Shown piece by piece: positions 1 through 11,383 of a DNA stretch of 64,000 nt. The notes beneath the pieces are model-generated. The model worked only from the letters and a program-made list of their open reading frames with translations. It was not told the DNA's origin and made no database searches. Location: contig NC_077222.1 of NCBI RefSeq assembly GCF_024763615.1, forward strand, positions 12,524,001-12,588,000, in the 5' to 3' direction. Source of the stretch: Phlebotomus papatasi (lineage: Eukaryota; Arthropoda; Insecta; Diptera; Psychodidae). Position 1 is the first letter of the stretch. Each line of letters opens with the position of its first letter. The position numbers and the translations under genes were made by a program.

Positions 1-590
1 AATGATAATTTAATTGTGGCAACTCTATCATTAGATGTGATTATTTCATAATTACACATATTGCAATCCGCCAATTTTATCGACTATTGTCATAATCTTC
101 AACCCTGTTGCCTGAATTTTAAGGTTGCAGAGTGACATTTTCATGGGCTTAAAGTGAAAAATGGTTTTCACTAGTGCCCTAATGTCATAAAATTACGGCT
201 TAGAAAAATTACATAAAAGTGATTTTAAAACTAATAACCAGTCTTACAAACGACTTAAGCAGATATATTAGAGTTCCGTCTAAATATTGATATGAAATTT
301 TTTGTATCCGGTGAATTTTTTGCAGTGAAAATGGGCCTCCGAATTGTCGAATCAATTATTATGCAGGAAGGCCCCGGACCTAACTTGTATAAAAATCGCT
401 ACTGAATTTCCATTTTCTTCTTGAGGAAAATCTAAGGATTTCCAAGAACTATTTGAGGTTGGATTATGAACCTAATAAGTGAGACATTTTTTTGTCACAG
501 TTGAAGAATCGCTTCGGTTTGTGTGTTAATCAGAAAATAATCACAAACCTTGGACATCATTTTACAGTATCAAGTATGGTCACTTTCCCC
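1..590 (+). mobile_element. MITE of the 985-bp family, left part outside the window
   Basis: This stretch matches 8048-8638 nearly base for base, with scattered substitutions and small indels. It ends in the same terminal motif GGTCACTTTCCCC followed by TA at 591-592. The complete copy at 7654-8638 shows that the missing left end would carry the inverted form of that motif. No protein is encoded. It is a non-autonomous DNA transposon relic cut by the window start. Confidence 0.85.
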
Positions 591-2400
591 TACTCCCTGA
601 AAAGAAGTCTATCCATTTTTGAGTTTAACTACTCAATTGTTTTGGGGAATTTCCAAAAAAAAAAATTAAGTATTTCAACAAAAAAGTGGACCCTCTTTCT
701 TTGAGGGAATGTAGTTTTTTATGTTAATAATATACTTTTTAATTTAAAAAAAATCAAAAGTATGTCGATTTATGGTGTCTATACACTAGAATCAATTTTC
801 ATAAACAAATTGCCTTTTTTTTATTTTGACGTTGCTTCCTACAATGATAGGGGAAAGTTTGGAGACGCCTTTAAAGAGAATAAAATTACATGTCAGATTT
901 AAAAAAAAAAATAGCAAAAAATATCTTGGCCTCTTCCCGAAATAGAGCACTTTAAAATTTTTGTCAAAAATCACAAGTGAAATATGAAGCGCGTCACGCC
1001 ATCTTTGAGACTGTGTATCTTGGGCTAAGAAATTTTCCGATGTAAAAGAAAAAATATGTATATATTTATTAAACTTATGCAATTTAGAAAAAGTATGAAA
1101 ATATCCTGGATTTACCTCAACTTGAAAAGAAAAAGTCAAAATGTGTGAAATAATGAGGGTTTTCTCTAGTTGGCTGGGTGCTCATTTTTCGTTTGAACCT
1201 CTATTTCGAGGCTAAAAAATAATCTGAGCAAAAAGTTGTATACGAACAAAAATGTAGCTAATAAAATTCTCTATCAAACCCATAAATAAGATTGTTAAGA
1301 ACAGTTTTAGTTTTCGAGATATTCTTGATCAAAGTTGCTACAAATTTCGATTTTTACATGTTTTCTGACATTTATGGGACTACAGCGCCCCTGGTGTCGG
1401 TTGTACGAACTTCATCTGTTCAGAGGATTTATCGGGCATCTAAAGGAGAACAAATTATTCCTTAGTGAGAAATAAATCGGTTCAGTAGATTCGGAGATAT
1501 AGGCACCCAAGTATCAAAAAACGGAAAAACCCGTTTTTCGTAAATACCAGTCGCAAAATCCAAATGAAATCAAAATGATAAGTATTTTCGTAAATCATTT
1601 GACCCTAGCAATAGAAAAAGTAGCATGAGAACCCGGCGACAAAATCATCGTTGCACAGTGAATGAAGAGAGCGAGGACAAGTATCACTCTCGCAAAGAAA
1701 GTGAAAGCCGTCGAGCAATTTCAATAATAAAATTCGTTGATAATTTTAAAAAATGACATAGACTGTAGTGCGACTCAAATGTCAAATCTGGAACCAAATA
1801 TGGCCTATAGCGAGGTTGTACTGTAAACTAAAGTGTCTAATATTTAAGATAAAAAAGTATACAAAAAATTTAAAATTGCTGTTCAGAGGCCCCTCAAGGT
1901 AGGGATCTCTTCAGCATTGCCTCTTTGCTGCGCCCTATATCCGTCACTGCCCATAGCATAATTTGGAGAAATGTAGGTGTTCTTCAGGATGGATTGATTC
2001 ATTAACCGAATTCAAGCATATCATTGGATTTGTAACTTAGTCCAAAAAATCATAACCAGCCTGTCTTGCACCTAACTAGCTTTCACTACCTTGAAAAATT
2101 GACCACTTCATGGGAAATGATTTAGAGTCATCTTGAAAGTCACAGCTTGTTCCTCAGAAACGTGAATGGAAAACGAATTAGGGATACTCTAAGGATACAA
2201 GATACATGACACAATTCCATCTTAATTTGCTTCTAAGGTCAAAGCAAAATGAATATATACACTTTGCTGGAAAATTCTGGGTTTTCTCTTTCAAAGAACA
2301 TCATGCTAGAATACTCTTTCCTGGATTGCTGTAAAATATCCTTCAAGTTGATGAGAAAGAGAAGTCATTGAGAAAAGGGGTTGAGGAGTGATTTTTGACG
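591..2400. other. AT-rich non-coding stretch with decayed repeat pieces
   Basis: No credible exon is visible. Near 768-790 there is a decayed end resembling the TATGGCCTCTACACACTAG hairpin family seen at 13022 and 57159. Around 1378-1500 a block with GCGCCCCTGGTG and a following 'cggagatata' phrase resembles modules inside the large element at 22562-24347. The open frames here are short and rich in Lys, Asn and Phe, as expected from AT-rich DNA. Confidence 0.5.
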
Positions 2401-4170
2401 AAATGGCATCACTGGGAAATATAAACTTCAATTGGCAACAGCTGCTAACTAAATTAATTTATAGCAATAAAGGCCACTCATGCAAGAATTAATTGACTTA
2501 AAGAATTAATGAGTTTCCTGCTAATTTTGCTGCTTTTATTAAAATCCCTGTGGACAGGCATATCATTTTATGGAAAGGAGAAAGGTGGTTTTATATCTGT
2601 AGATTCTGTAGATTCTGTATATAGTGTCCTGGAAAATGTATTCCCATAAATTCATCATTTTGCATTTGAATGCGAAATTGGTGAATCTGATTGAAAATTG
2701 GGATTTATTCGTATTTAATGTGAAATGTTTAATGAGTTGTCCTGTGAAAATGGTATTGAAAAATACTCTAAAGGTGGGTGAACTATTGGGGGTGGGTTTC
2801 TCTTTTTTCTATTTTGGTGTGAGGTCAGGAGGTTGAAAGGTGAATTCTTTTGTCCATTTTGAAAATGAAATCAATCAATTGCTTTAATGGGAAAGAATGT
2901 GGTGTTCAGAAGGTGGAAAAAGCCACAATCTGGAATTGTTGAAGTTCTTTTTTTCGGTCACGGAGACAGGAAAAACCGTACCAGGGGGGTGGTTTGAGAG
3001 TGTCAGAGGGGGAGTGAAAAACACTCTTCCGAATTCGATATTGAAGAAGAGAAATTTCATCAATCTTCATTAAAAATGGTTGCCCACTTAACTTTTACCA
3101 TTGAATGTCATCTCCCTTTTTACCGAAGGGGAATGGTGGTGGAAAGTATTTTTGGCGGGAAGAAGAAGAAAAATAAAGAAGGAAGTTCACCCTATCGTGT
3201 GACAGAAAACCTTTGGGTTTTCCCATCCAGACCATCTGTCCTCCAAGCCACGGGGTATGGGGTTGAAAGCAATTTTCTAAGATATTAAACAGTAAAATAT
3301 ATTTCTTCACTCACAAAAGTGAATCTATGGAGCAAACATGTTCCTCCTTTCACAGCTTTTGGCATTGTTGTGGTGTTTGCTATATACATGGGCTACCCAT
3401 AGAGGAGGAAAAGCGCGAGTGAAGAATGCTATATAGCAAGTGATGTTTGCCAAAACACATTAACGACATTTTTCCCTTTGAATAAATTCACATTTAGGGG
3501 GTAGCATAAATCACAGTTCATTCAAAAGCAACCCCGCATCTCTAATATATGTGTACAAATTTCTCTCCATCTTGCCATATCACAATTTTTCTTCCGACCA
3601 TTTCTCACTGCAGGTTTTCCCGCGCGGAAAACTCGCCTTTTTTGAAGGGGGGCAGGGGTACGCAGGGGAGGAGGAAGATATATAAATTTCCGCCAAACTT
3701 CTTTTCAACCCACTTCCCGGTGCTTCTTGGCTTTTCAGCACAGAGGCACACACACAATTGGGCCAGGAGAAAGTGAATGAAGAATTGTCAAGGGGCATTT
3801 TGGGGGCACCAAACAACATTGCGCCAAAAGAAAAATAAGTACTTCACCAAGGGATATGCTTCATGGGTGGCCGGGACAGAAAAAAAACGAAGAAAGAGCC
3901 TCTGATGCCCATCAACACCCACTCGTGCCATCCTTGGCACTTTTGGCTGGGAGCTGTTGCTCCTGCTCAAATGCCATGCACAAAATACTTCATCCCCCAG
4001 AATTTTAGCAATTATTTATTAAAGTTCCCAGGGTTAAAGTTTCTTCATGCTGGGATACTTTGCGCCGCGCTATTCAAGAATTCTGCTGAATGCTCTGCTG
4101 ATTCGGGGTGTCTTTCACATTTTCGACCACAACCAACCGAGGGGTTAGTAGCTTCAATAATGTGAATTAT
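2401..4170. other. Single-copy, GC-richer island, no recognised gene
   Basis: This island is less AT-rich than its surroundings and I find no second copy of any part of it in the window. Several open frames of 60-100 codons overlap on both strands (for example 3863-4165 plus and 3580-3819 minus). None has a recognisable domain or convincing splice signals. It could be intronic or intergenic sequence of a host gene, possibly containing regulatory elements. Confidence 0.45.
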
Positions 4171-4770
4171 ATTGCATTAATTAGAAAGGAAAAATATTTT
4201 TAGGTGGTAAATTAACAAACTTGGTCAATGTAAAAAATTCAAATGGTCAGTACAAAATCAATTTTGACATTAAAAAAAAAATAAAAAACCTTCTCCAAAA
4301 ATCAGGTCTCAACGACTGAATTTCTAAAATTTTGAAACGAAAATTTAAGAAAATATAGGTAGTTAAAATGTTGTACTTTTATATGCTTGGAACCTCGAAT
4401 TAAATATTTTTACGTATGTGATAAGGTAATACGGCGGCAATGGAAAATTTGCGTAAGAATTGTAATTAAAAAGCGCGTAAATTAAAGAAATACGGTGAGT
4501 ATTTTACTGTCAATGTGATTCTACCCTAAATCCAAACCCAAGTCATAGGGCCAGGTCGGACTACATTAATCCGGGGCCACATTGAAAACACTAATTTTCG
4601 CATATTTATAAAGAAAGCTGAACCTAGCCTTCATTTTATCTAAACCCACTATTGTTAATTTTATTTAAATTACATTATAATTTAAGCTAAGTTTTTTAGA
4701 AATATGCAAAAAATAGCGCTTTTAAAGTAGCCCCAGTCCGAAACCGTGTTTTAAATCGGCTGCAGCAGAA
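4171..4770. other. AT-rich spacer, nothing recognised
   Basis: No gene, inverted repeat or tandem array is apparent before the minisatellite starts at 4771. Confidence 0.4.
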
Positions 4771-5067
4771 TGGTAAGTATTTTGGTAAAATAGTAAGTAA
4801 AAAATCAAATTTGGTAAGTAATATATCAAAATTGGTATAAAAATTCAAAATTAGTAAGAAAAAATAAAAATCGGTAAGTAAAAATCAAGATTGGTAAGTA
4901 AAACATAAAAATTGGTAAGTAAAAATTAAAAATTGCAAGTAAAATAATCAAAAATGGTAAGCAAAAAAAATAAAATTTGGTATGTAAAAAATTCGAAAAT
5001 GGTAAGAAAAATCAAAGCTGGTAAGTAGAAAAAACTAAAATGGTAAGTAAAAATATCAAAAATGGTA
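4771..5067 (+). repeat. Minisatellite, about 20-bp unit with GGTAAGTA
   Basis: About fifteen imperfect units are present. Seven contain the exact string GGTAAGT and further units carry GGTAAGC or GGTAAGA. GGTAAGTA is the consensus metazoan 5' splice site, so this arm reads as an array of splice-donor look-alikes on the plus strand. Confidence 0.8.
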
Positions 5068-6602
5068 CCGTCGTTGCGGGTGACTTTGCACTCTGCTGTC
5101 CGTAAGACTTTCATAAATTCTAGCACTTATTGATGGTCTTCGCCGATCCGGTCTACCATGTCAAAGTATATAGGGATATGTTATGTACGAAATAAGGTAC
5201 AATGATCCCCAAAAGGATTCTTGTAGTTTCAGTAATAGTCAATGAAATGCTAGTATAGGTATTTTGTCAAAAAACGCCTCCGTAAAAAAGTTATCTGAAG
5301 GTGCAATTCCAAAATCGATTTCAGAGTAGTAAATTGCCCAGATCCAATCTAAATTTATCTGGCTAGAATAATCCACTTCGATTTTGTTCATTATTTTTAT
5401 TAAAATACTTTATTTTCACTATAATTTTCCTAAGAACGCATGATTTATGTTATAAAATTGCATATAATGGCCTTTCTAAAGGTTTATTATAGAAGTATTT
5501 GGCTAAAAATTATCCAATTTTGTGGGAACTTAAGATAAAATGACCGAGATCTACAAGATGGTATGGTCGCCATTTTGATTTGACGTTTCTGTCCGCCATT
5601 TTGAATAACTGTCAAAACAAAAATCTCATCCGATTGAGCTGAAATTTTAGTATGTTCTAGCTGATACCAAGGCCTTTTCAGAACATATAAAAAATCCGTC
5701 CTAGGTCAAGTTATTGTCTGGATATAGGGGCTCCAAGTTCAAAATTTTGACATTTTCATGAATACAGAACTATAGGGAGCTTCTTTTATCAAAACTATCA
5801 CGAAAAAGACAGCGCTATCGTTAGGCGGTGAGATCAAATAAACAAAAAAAAGAAAAGTAATGTTTTTGTTTATAACAGTGCATTATTTAATAATCTTAAA
5901 AACTGTGTTCGGAAAGATGAAAAATAAAAAAATTAATTAAATTCACTTTTCGTTTATTTTTTTTTAATTATGTTAGAGTAAAAAAATATATAAAATTAAA
6001 GCCTCAAGCATTTTTAATGGTTGCTGAGGCATTTCCTTTAGGCTTCAAATATTTAAGATTAAAAAATAAAGACCGCCAAAACATGAGTATTACAAAATTT
6101 TAAACTTTGAGCCTCTGTATCTAGGTAAGTACATGACGTAGACTGGAACATAGATACGTTTTGAAAAGGTCTTGACATCAGCTGCAACATACTAAAATTT
6201 CAACCCAATCGGACCAGTTTTAGGGTTTGACAGTTATTCAAAATGGTGGAGAGAAACGTCAAATCAAAATGGCGACCACGTCATCTTGTAGATCTCGTGC
6301 ATCTTACCCTTAGATATGTAGATCTTCATTGTCGTTTATTACAGAAATTGTTGATTTTTTAGTGTTTATTAAAAAGTACAAAGTCACCCGCACCTTAACC
6401 CCAGTGCAAGCCTTTTTTCTTGATTTTTTTAAACATAGTAAAATTTTATAAAATTAATGCTAGTGGCACAAAATCCATTCATTAACAACTGAATACAAAT
6501 AATTTTACCCATTCACCCCCCTCCTTTCACTTTAACTATCCACTTTTAGAGGGTAAAGTTGAAAAACAGCGAAAAAACGTGCAAAGTCACCCGCAACGAC
6601 GG
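5068..6602. mobile_element. 1.5-kb inverted-repeat element inserted in the GGTAAGTA array
   Basis: The left terminus CCGTCGTTGCGGGTGACTTT is inverted at the right terminus (AAAGTCACCCGCAACGACGG, ending 6602). TA flanks both ends (5066-5067, 6603-6604), and removing the element restores a GGTAAGTA unit. A second, inner inverted repeat is formed by about 5549-5616 and 6227-6298 (a motif around GTCGCCATTTTGATTTGACG). An internal copy of the terminal motif lies at about 6377-6396. No transposase frame is visible, so it is non-autonomous. The inner part carries the phrase AAATTTTAGTATGTT also found at 22.9-23.5 kb. Confidence 0.8.
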
Positions 6603-6672
6603 TAAGTAAGGAAATCTAAAATGATAAGTAAAAAAAAAACAAAATTGGGAGGTAAAAAAATCAAAAATGTTA

Positions 6673-6824
6673 AAATGTTTCACTGTTAGGACAATGGAAA
6701 ATTTCTGTTTAGGAATTTATCAGTAACGCCTGTTGGGGCAAATGAAATTTTCTGTGTTTTGGGAATTTATGAGTTTCGCCCTTTGGGGCAAAGGGAAATT
6801 TTCTGTGTTTTGGGAATTATTATT
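6673..6824 (+). other. Shared core of the foldback-like family
   Basis: It contains two local direct copies of GGGCAAANGNAAATTTTCTG followed by TGTTTTGGGAATT. Recognisable versions occur at about 11476-11530 and 40698-40745, in each case between oppositely oriented minisatellite arms. No open frame of note. Confidence 0.6.
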
Positions 6825-7062
6825 ATTTTTGATTTTTTTACTTACCATTTTTGATTTTTTTTACTTACGAAATTTCTCTTTTTTACTTACCAATTTTGAT
6901 TTTTTACTTACCAAACTTACAATTTACTTAACATTCTAACAGTTTACCTACCGAACCTACATTTTGTACTTACCGAAATTGATTTTTTTGACTTACCAAT
7001 TTTGACGTTTTACTTACCAAGAGAATTTTTTACTTACCTTTTTTACCAAAATACTTATCAAA
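6825..7062 (-). repeat. Inverted arm of the GGTAAGTA minisatellite
   Basis: Seven ACTTACC strings separated by TTTTTGATTTTT-like spacers form the reverse complement of the left arm. RNA copied across both arms could form a long imperfect hairpin. Confidence 0.75.
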
Positions 7063-7651
7063 AATGTTTTAGCCTTTTAAATCTAATGAAGTGGGCCTGG
7101 CTGAATACATAATTCCAAACTAATTTTACTTGCTTTGATCTCATGGTATTTTTTCAAACGAAATTATACGTTAAATTATGTAGTAATTAAAAAAAATTTG
7201 AAAATAAAAAAAATCAAACATATAAAAATTGTGAATCTTTTTTGCATAATTTTAAATAAATTTACAAAAAATGTAAATAAAATTATTATTTATTAGAAAG
7301 ATTTTAAAATAAAGATTTAAAAGCAGAAAAAGTTTGAAACGAGAAAATTGAGAAAAATTAATTCTTAAAAAAAATTTCATAATACTTGCATTTTATTAGA
7401 TATTTTAAATAATTTTCAATATTTTGACGAAATTTCCAATAGGTGTTCCTTGCTGAATAGTTGTTCCTTCTACCCTATACACAATTTTTCTTTTTGCAAA
7501 ACACTAAGATGCATTTAAAAATGTTTTTTTACAACAAGAATAAAAAAAATAGAAGCAAGCATAGAAAAATTTGTTCTAGAATAAGATTACTTTCTGGGTT
7601 TAGAAAAAAAATATTAAAAAAAAAATAGATAATGTTCTAAAAGTCGGACAG
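7063..7651. other. AT-rich spacer
   Basis: Very AT-rich sequence with homopolymer A and T runs. No gene or complete repeat is recognised. Confidence 0.4.
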
Positions 7652-7653
7652 TA

Positions 7654-8638
7654 GGGGAAAGTGACCATGCTTGATACGATCCAAGCTTGATAATAACTAT
7701 TTTTTTCCTATGTTAATCAATAGTTATGACTCATCGCAATATATTTCAATAGCTGGTGCTAAGCCTCACATTTCCTAAAAAACTTAGGATCCTAGCTCTT
7801 TTTTCCTAGTTTCAGGAAGCAAAAATCAAAAATAGGCCCAAAACTGTAATTTCGATACATGATATTTCATAAGTATTTCTTAATTAATGTCGCTGTTCAG
7901 GAAAACTGCTATCATAGGCACATAGAGGGTTCATCAGTATTAATATTTATGTAAAAATATTTTTACTTGGTGGACACTGTTTTTGTGGGTGGTGACAAAT
8001 TCATAAATTCTACCTGTGTCCATCCTATATTTTAAGAAGGGTCCATGAATGATAATTTTAATGTGGCAACTATATCATTAGATGTGATTATTTCATAATT
8101 ACACATATTGCAATCCGCCAATTTTATCGACAATTGACATAATCTTCAACCCTGTTGCCTGAATTTTAAGGTTGCAGAATGACATTTTCATGGACTCAAA
8201 GTGAAAAAATGGTTTTCGCTAGTGCCCTAATGTCATAAAATTACGGCTTAGAAAAATTACATAAAAGTGATTTTAAAACTAATAACCAGTCGTACAAACG
8301 ATTTAAGCAGATAGATTAGAGTTTCGTCTAAATATTGATGTGCAATTTTTTGTATCCGGTGAAATTTTTGCAGTGAAAATAGGCCTCCGATTTGTCAAAT
8401 CAATTATTATACAGGAAGGCCCCGGACCCGACTTGTATAAAAGTCGCTACTGAATTTTCATTTTCTTCTTGAGGAAAATCTAAGGATTTCCAAGAAATAT
8501 TTGAGGTTGGATTATGAACCTAATAAGTGAGACATTTTTTTGTCATAGTGGAAGAATCGCTTCGGTTTGTGTGTTAATCAGAAAATAATCACAAACCTTG
8601 GACATCATTTTACAGTATCAAGCATGGTCACTTTCCCC
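7654..8638. mobile_element. Complete 985-bp MITE, GGGGAAAGTGACC termini
   Basis: The left end GGGGAAAGTGACCATGCTTG is inverted at the right end (CAAGCATGGTCACTTTCCCC). TA flanks both sides (7652-7653 and 8639-8640). The right 590 bp match window positions 1-590, so at least two copies lie 8 kb apart. No transposase frame is present. The TA duplication is typical of elements moved by Tc1/mariner-type transposases; the source transposase is not identified. Confidence 0.9.
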
Positions 8639-8772
8639 TACTAAGAGACAGACAAACCGGAAGTCAAACTATGAAAAGCGGCTTTAGCACAGAAGAACAT
8701 GTGAAGTTAGGATGCTTCTTAATTTACAATACAAACATTAAAAATTTACAATAATTTAGACTTAAAACATTA

Positions 8773-8989
8773 GGGGAATGTAGGCATGATTCGCACAGAG
8801 TGAACCTTCAAATGGTGCGAATTTTCTCTTTGTTTGCAAAGAGCTGACTTACGATTTCTCATCTCATCCCATTAGCTTAGTAATTATCTATATTATGGCT
8901 AATAAAATGACGAACTAGCTCTTTGCAAACAAAAAGAAAATTTGCGTTATTTGAAGGTTCGCTCTGTGCGAACCATGCCAACATTCCCC
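8773..8989. mobile_element. 217-bp hairpin MITE, GGGGAATGT termini
   Basis: The two halves are inverted copies of each other over about 80 bp each. The outer ends are GGGGAATGTAGGCATGATTC on the left and GAACCATGCCAACATTCCCC on the right, with the arms meeting around a GCTCTTTGCAAAC motif. TA flanks both ends. A relative occurs at 26689-27664. Confidence 0.88.
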
Positions 8990-9077
8990 TATTAGAATAA
9001 TACCAAATTAATGTTTCTAAAAATTTGAAAGAGAGTTTTAAAATAGAAATCAAAACTAATATATGATTCAGCATAAT

Positions 9078-9257
9078 CATCATCATCATTTTAAAGCACT
9101 TATTCCTATAGGGGTCGCGGATCCATTACATCAAGGTTAACAGCCTACGCCTGTTGAACCTCCATCACTTCGGGTCCGATCCTTAGGTGCTCCAAGGCAA
9201 GATTCTGAATATGATTCAGCCACCTTTTCCTAGGTCTACCCCAAAGTTCAAGTTTCC
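9078..9257 (-). pseudogene. 3' end of a LINE reverse transcriptase ORF with ATG-repeat tail
   Basis: Read on the minus strand, the sequence gives a peptide with WGRPRKRWLNHIQNL. This is the GRPR-x-RW signature common near the C terminus of endonuclease-type LINE polyproteins. In-frame stops follow, and the fragment ends in an (ATG)n run at about 9074-9090. A simple-repeat 3' tail is usual for several LINE clades. Only the extreme 3' end is present, as expected from 5'-truncated integration. The clade cannot be fixed from so short a piece. Confidence 0.6.
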
Positions 9258-9489
9258 TCAAAATAACTTGCATAGCTTTTCATGGGGACTCTATCGTTTC
9301 AGAATAATCTTCTTCACAATTTCAATATGCTTTATGTATTTTTTTTAGTTATTTAAAATGAAGATTTATTCTTCTTGAATTACAAAATTGAATTCTATCT
9401 CTTATAAGCTTACCTCAAAGTAATCTTGTCAAATTTAACTTAAAGAAATATTTTGAAAATTTTGTTTCGCTATGGGTTAGGGGGACGTA

Positions 9490-9665
9490 GGGCACCTTTG
9501 AAAGTGAGGAATCTTTGAAATTGGGATTTTTCACTTTCGTTTAAATAGGACTAAGCCCTATCATAATGTAATTTATTTTCTCAATCTGTTTTTGCAGCTA
9601 AATTATATCACGATAAGGCTCAATTTTATTTATAGGTAAAAAAAATCCCAATTTCAAAGGTGCCC
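9490..9665. mobile_element. 176-bp MITE, GGGCACCTTTGAAA termini
   Basis: The terminus GGGCACCTTTGAAA is inverted at the right end (TTTCAAAGGTGCCC). The subterminal AAATTGGGATTTTT and AAAAATCCCAATTT are also inverted. TA flanks both sides. A decayed fragment with AAAGGTGCCCC is seen at about 18188-18200. Confidence 0.85.
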
Positions 9666-9667
9666 TA

Positions 9668-11380
9668 CTTCTTCTACAAGATGTCAAACTTATTTCGTTT
9701 TGTTCACAATAAATCAAAAACTAATAAATTATTTCAAAAATGAATGATTAAGCGAACACTCTGTGATGCAAGTGTTCCGGTTTTGAATTTTCTTTAAGTT
9801 ACAAAATTTTTAACTTGAAAAAAAAACTTTAAGGTAACTTTTTTAAGTCCACCGAAGGATTTTCTATCACACAATCCTACTTTAAGCAAAATCTAGATCC
9901 TTTATGAGATGTTGTAAAGCATTCAACAATAATTTCTTCATTTGTTACCATCCTTACCATCCCTTTAAGATATCGCTGTACATCAAGCTATCAGCCCCTC
10001 AACTACCATCAGTTTTGTGAAAAGCGGAAGAGCTTCACACGCAAAGAAGGAAAATTACTTAAGGAAGCCTCACCCTGAGCCATGTTTTGCCTCCGCTGTC
10101 CAAGGAAGTGAGAGATCACCAAAGTGTTGACGTGGCATTGCTTGAGCAAGAACCAACACCATAAATATTGTGAGATGCGGAAACCTACCGCAGATTCACC
10201 CTCAAATAGTAATATTTTTATTTAAGTTGCCACCAGTCGAGGGGTGGCAAAACGGAGTCTCGTAGTGTCTCATGGGGTGGCCTTTTCGCGGGAAATTCTT
10301 TATGACGTGCCACGATGAGAAAAGGATCTCTCTCTTGCTAAGAAACCCATATCGGGATTGCCAGCCCATTCTTTACTTTGCCTATTCAAGTCCAAATGAA
10401 AATTAATGTCTCAGTTTTATATTCTAATTAATTTTTGCCACCCAGTTTCTTCCGCTGTTTTTTTTTTTGGTGCTTCTCCGCCAAACGCCGAAATTTCCAT
10501 TCTGTTGAAGAAAATGTATGGGGTTATCAGGGGGATTGGATGGGAGAAAATCTATATGAATTACTTGTGGAGAGAGGTGAGTGTTGAGGATTGTGGGTGA
10601 GAGGTACGCCACTTTTTTCTGCACCAATGTATGATGAATATCGTCATAACAACAGAGGAGTACAACACAATATCACATAATGTGACAACATCTGCAATAT
10701 TTCCACAAAATGTGGGAATTTTCACTGAAAAATTGTATTGGTTGGGTTGGGGATTACATACATTTTTGTCTGGTGCTGAATTTAAAAAAATATATAATAC
10801 CTACACTCCGAATTGGGGATTTAAAAAAACAATTGCTAAAAACATTGTAAAGTCCGCAGGGTGACTAATTTGCATTTTAAGTGATATTGTTGGTTTAATA
10901 TTTAAAGGTTAAAACAAAACACTTCAAAATTAAATCATACATAAAACTATGCTTTATCTGTGCCATCAATGAATTGTATTTTCCCAGAATTTTTCCATTA
11001 TTTTGATTCCACTTTTAAATGAGATTGCATCATTCAATCAGCTCATTAACATTTATAATATGTTTAAAGCTTTAAATAACGTGTGACTAAATAATTTTAA
11101 TATTTAAAAATATTCGGTTGTAAAATTTCCAGTTAGCCTTGTTTTTTAAATCATCAGATTATGCAAATTATTTATTTGTATTTTATCTTTTTGGGATTCA
11201 ATTAAAAGTTATAGGATATCACATATTTTAGTATGGATCAATTTATTTATTAAACTATTCACGTAGAATACTTAGGATGGACGGCATATGTTTGAGGCGG
11301 GGGTAGTTTAGGACGAGGCGATTTTTCTTAACTAGCTATCTATAATCAAACTAAAACAATGGATATCCTAAATTGGGCCC
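9668..11380. other. Single-copy island and AT-rich spacer
   Basis: From about 9950 to 10870 the composition is balanced and nothing repeats elsewhere in the window. Overlapping open frames of 64-77 codons occur on both strands without recognisable domains. From about 10870 to 11380 the DNA is AT-rich with no visible features. Confidence 0.4.
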
Positions 11381-11383
11381 CGG

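Larger units (their letters stand above)
4771..7062. mobile_element. Foldback-like element A: inverted minisatellite arms around a core, split by another element
   Basis: A tandem array of about 20-bp units (GGTAAGTAAAAATCAAAAT-like) runs on the plus strand at 4771-5067 and resumes at 6603-6672. The same array runs inverted at about 6825-7062. Between the arms is a non-repetitive core (6673-6824) whose GGGCAAAGGGAAATTTTCTG-like sequence recurs at the centre of the elements near 11.5 kb and 40.7 kb. Long inverted ends built of short tandem repeats are the hallmark of Drosophila Foldback elements; assignment to that class is inference. The left arm is interrupted by the element at 5068-6602. 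Confidence 0.6.
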
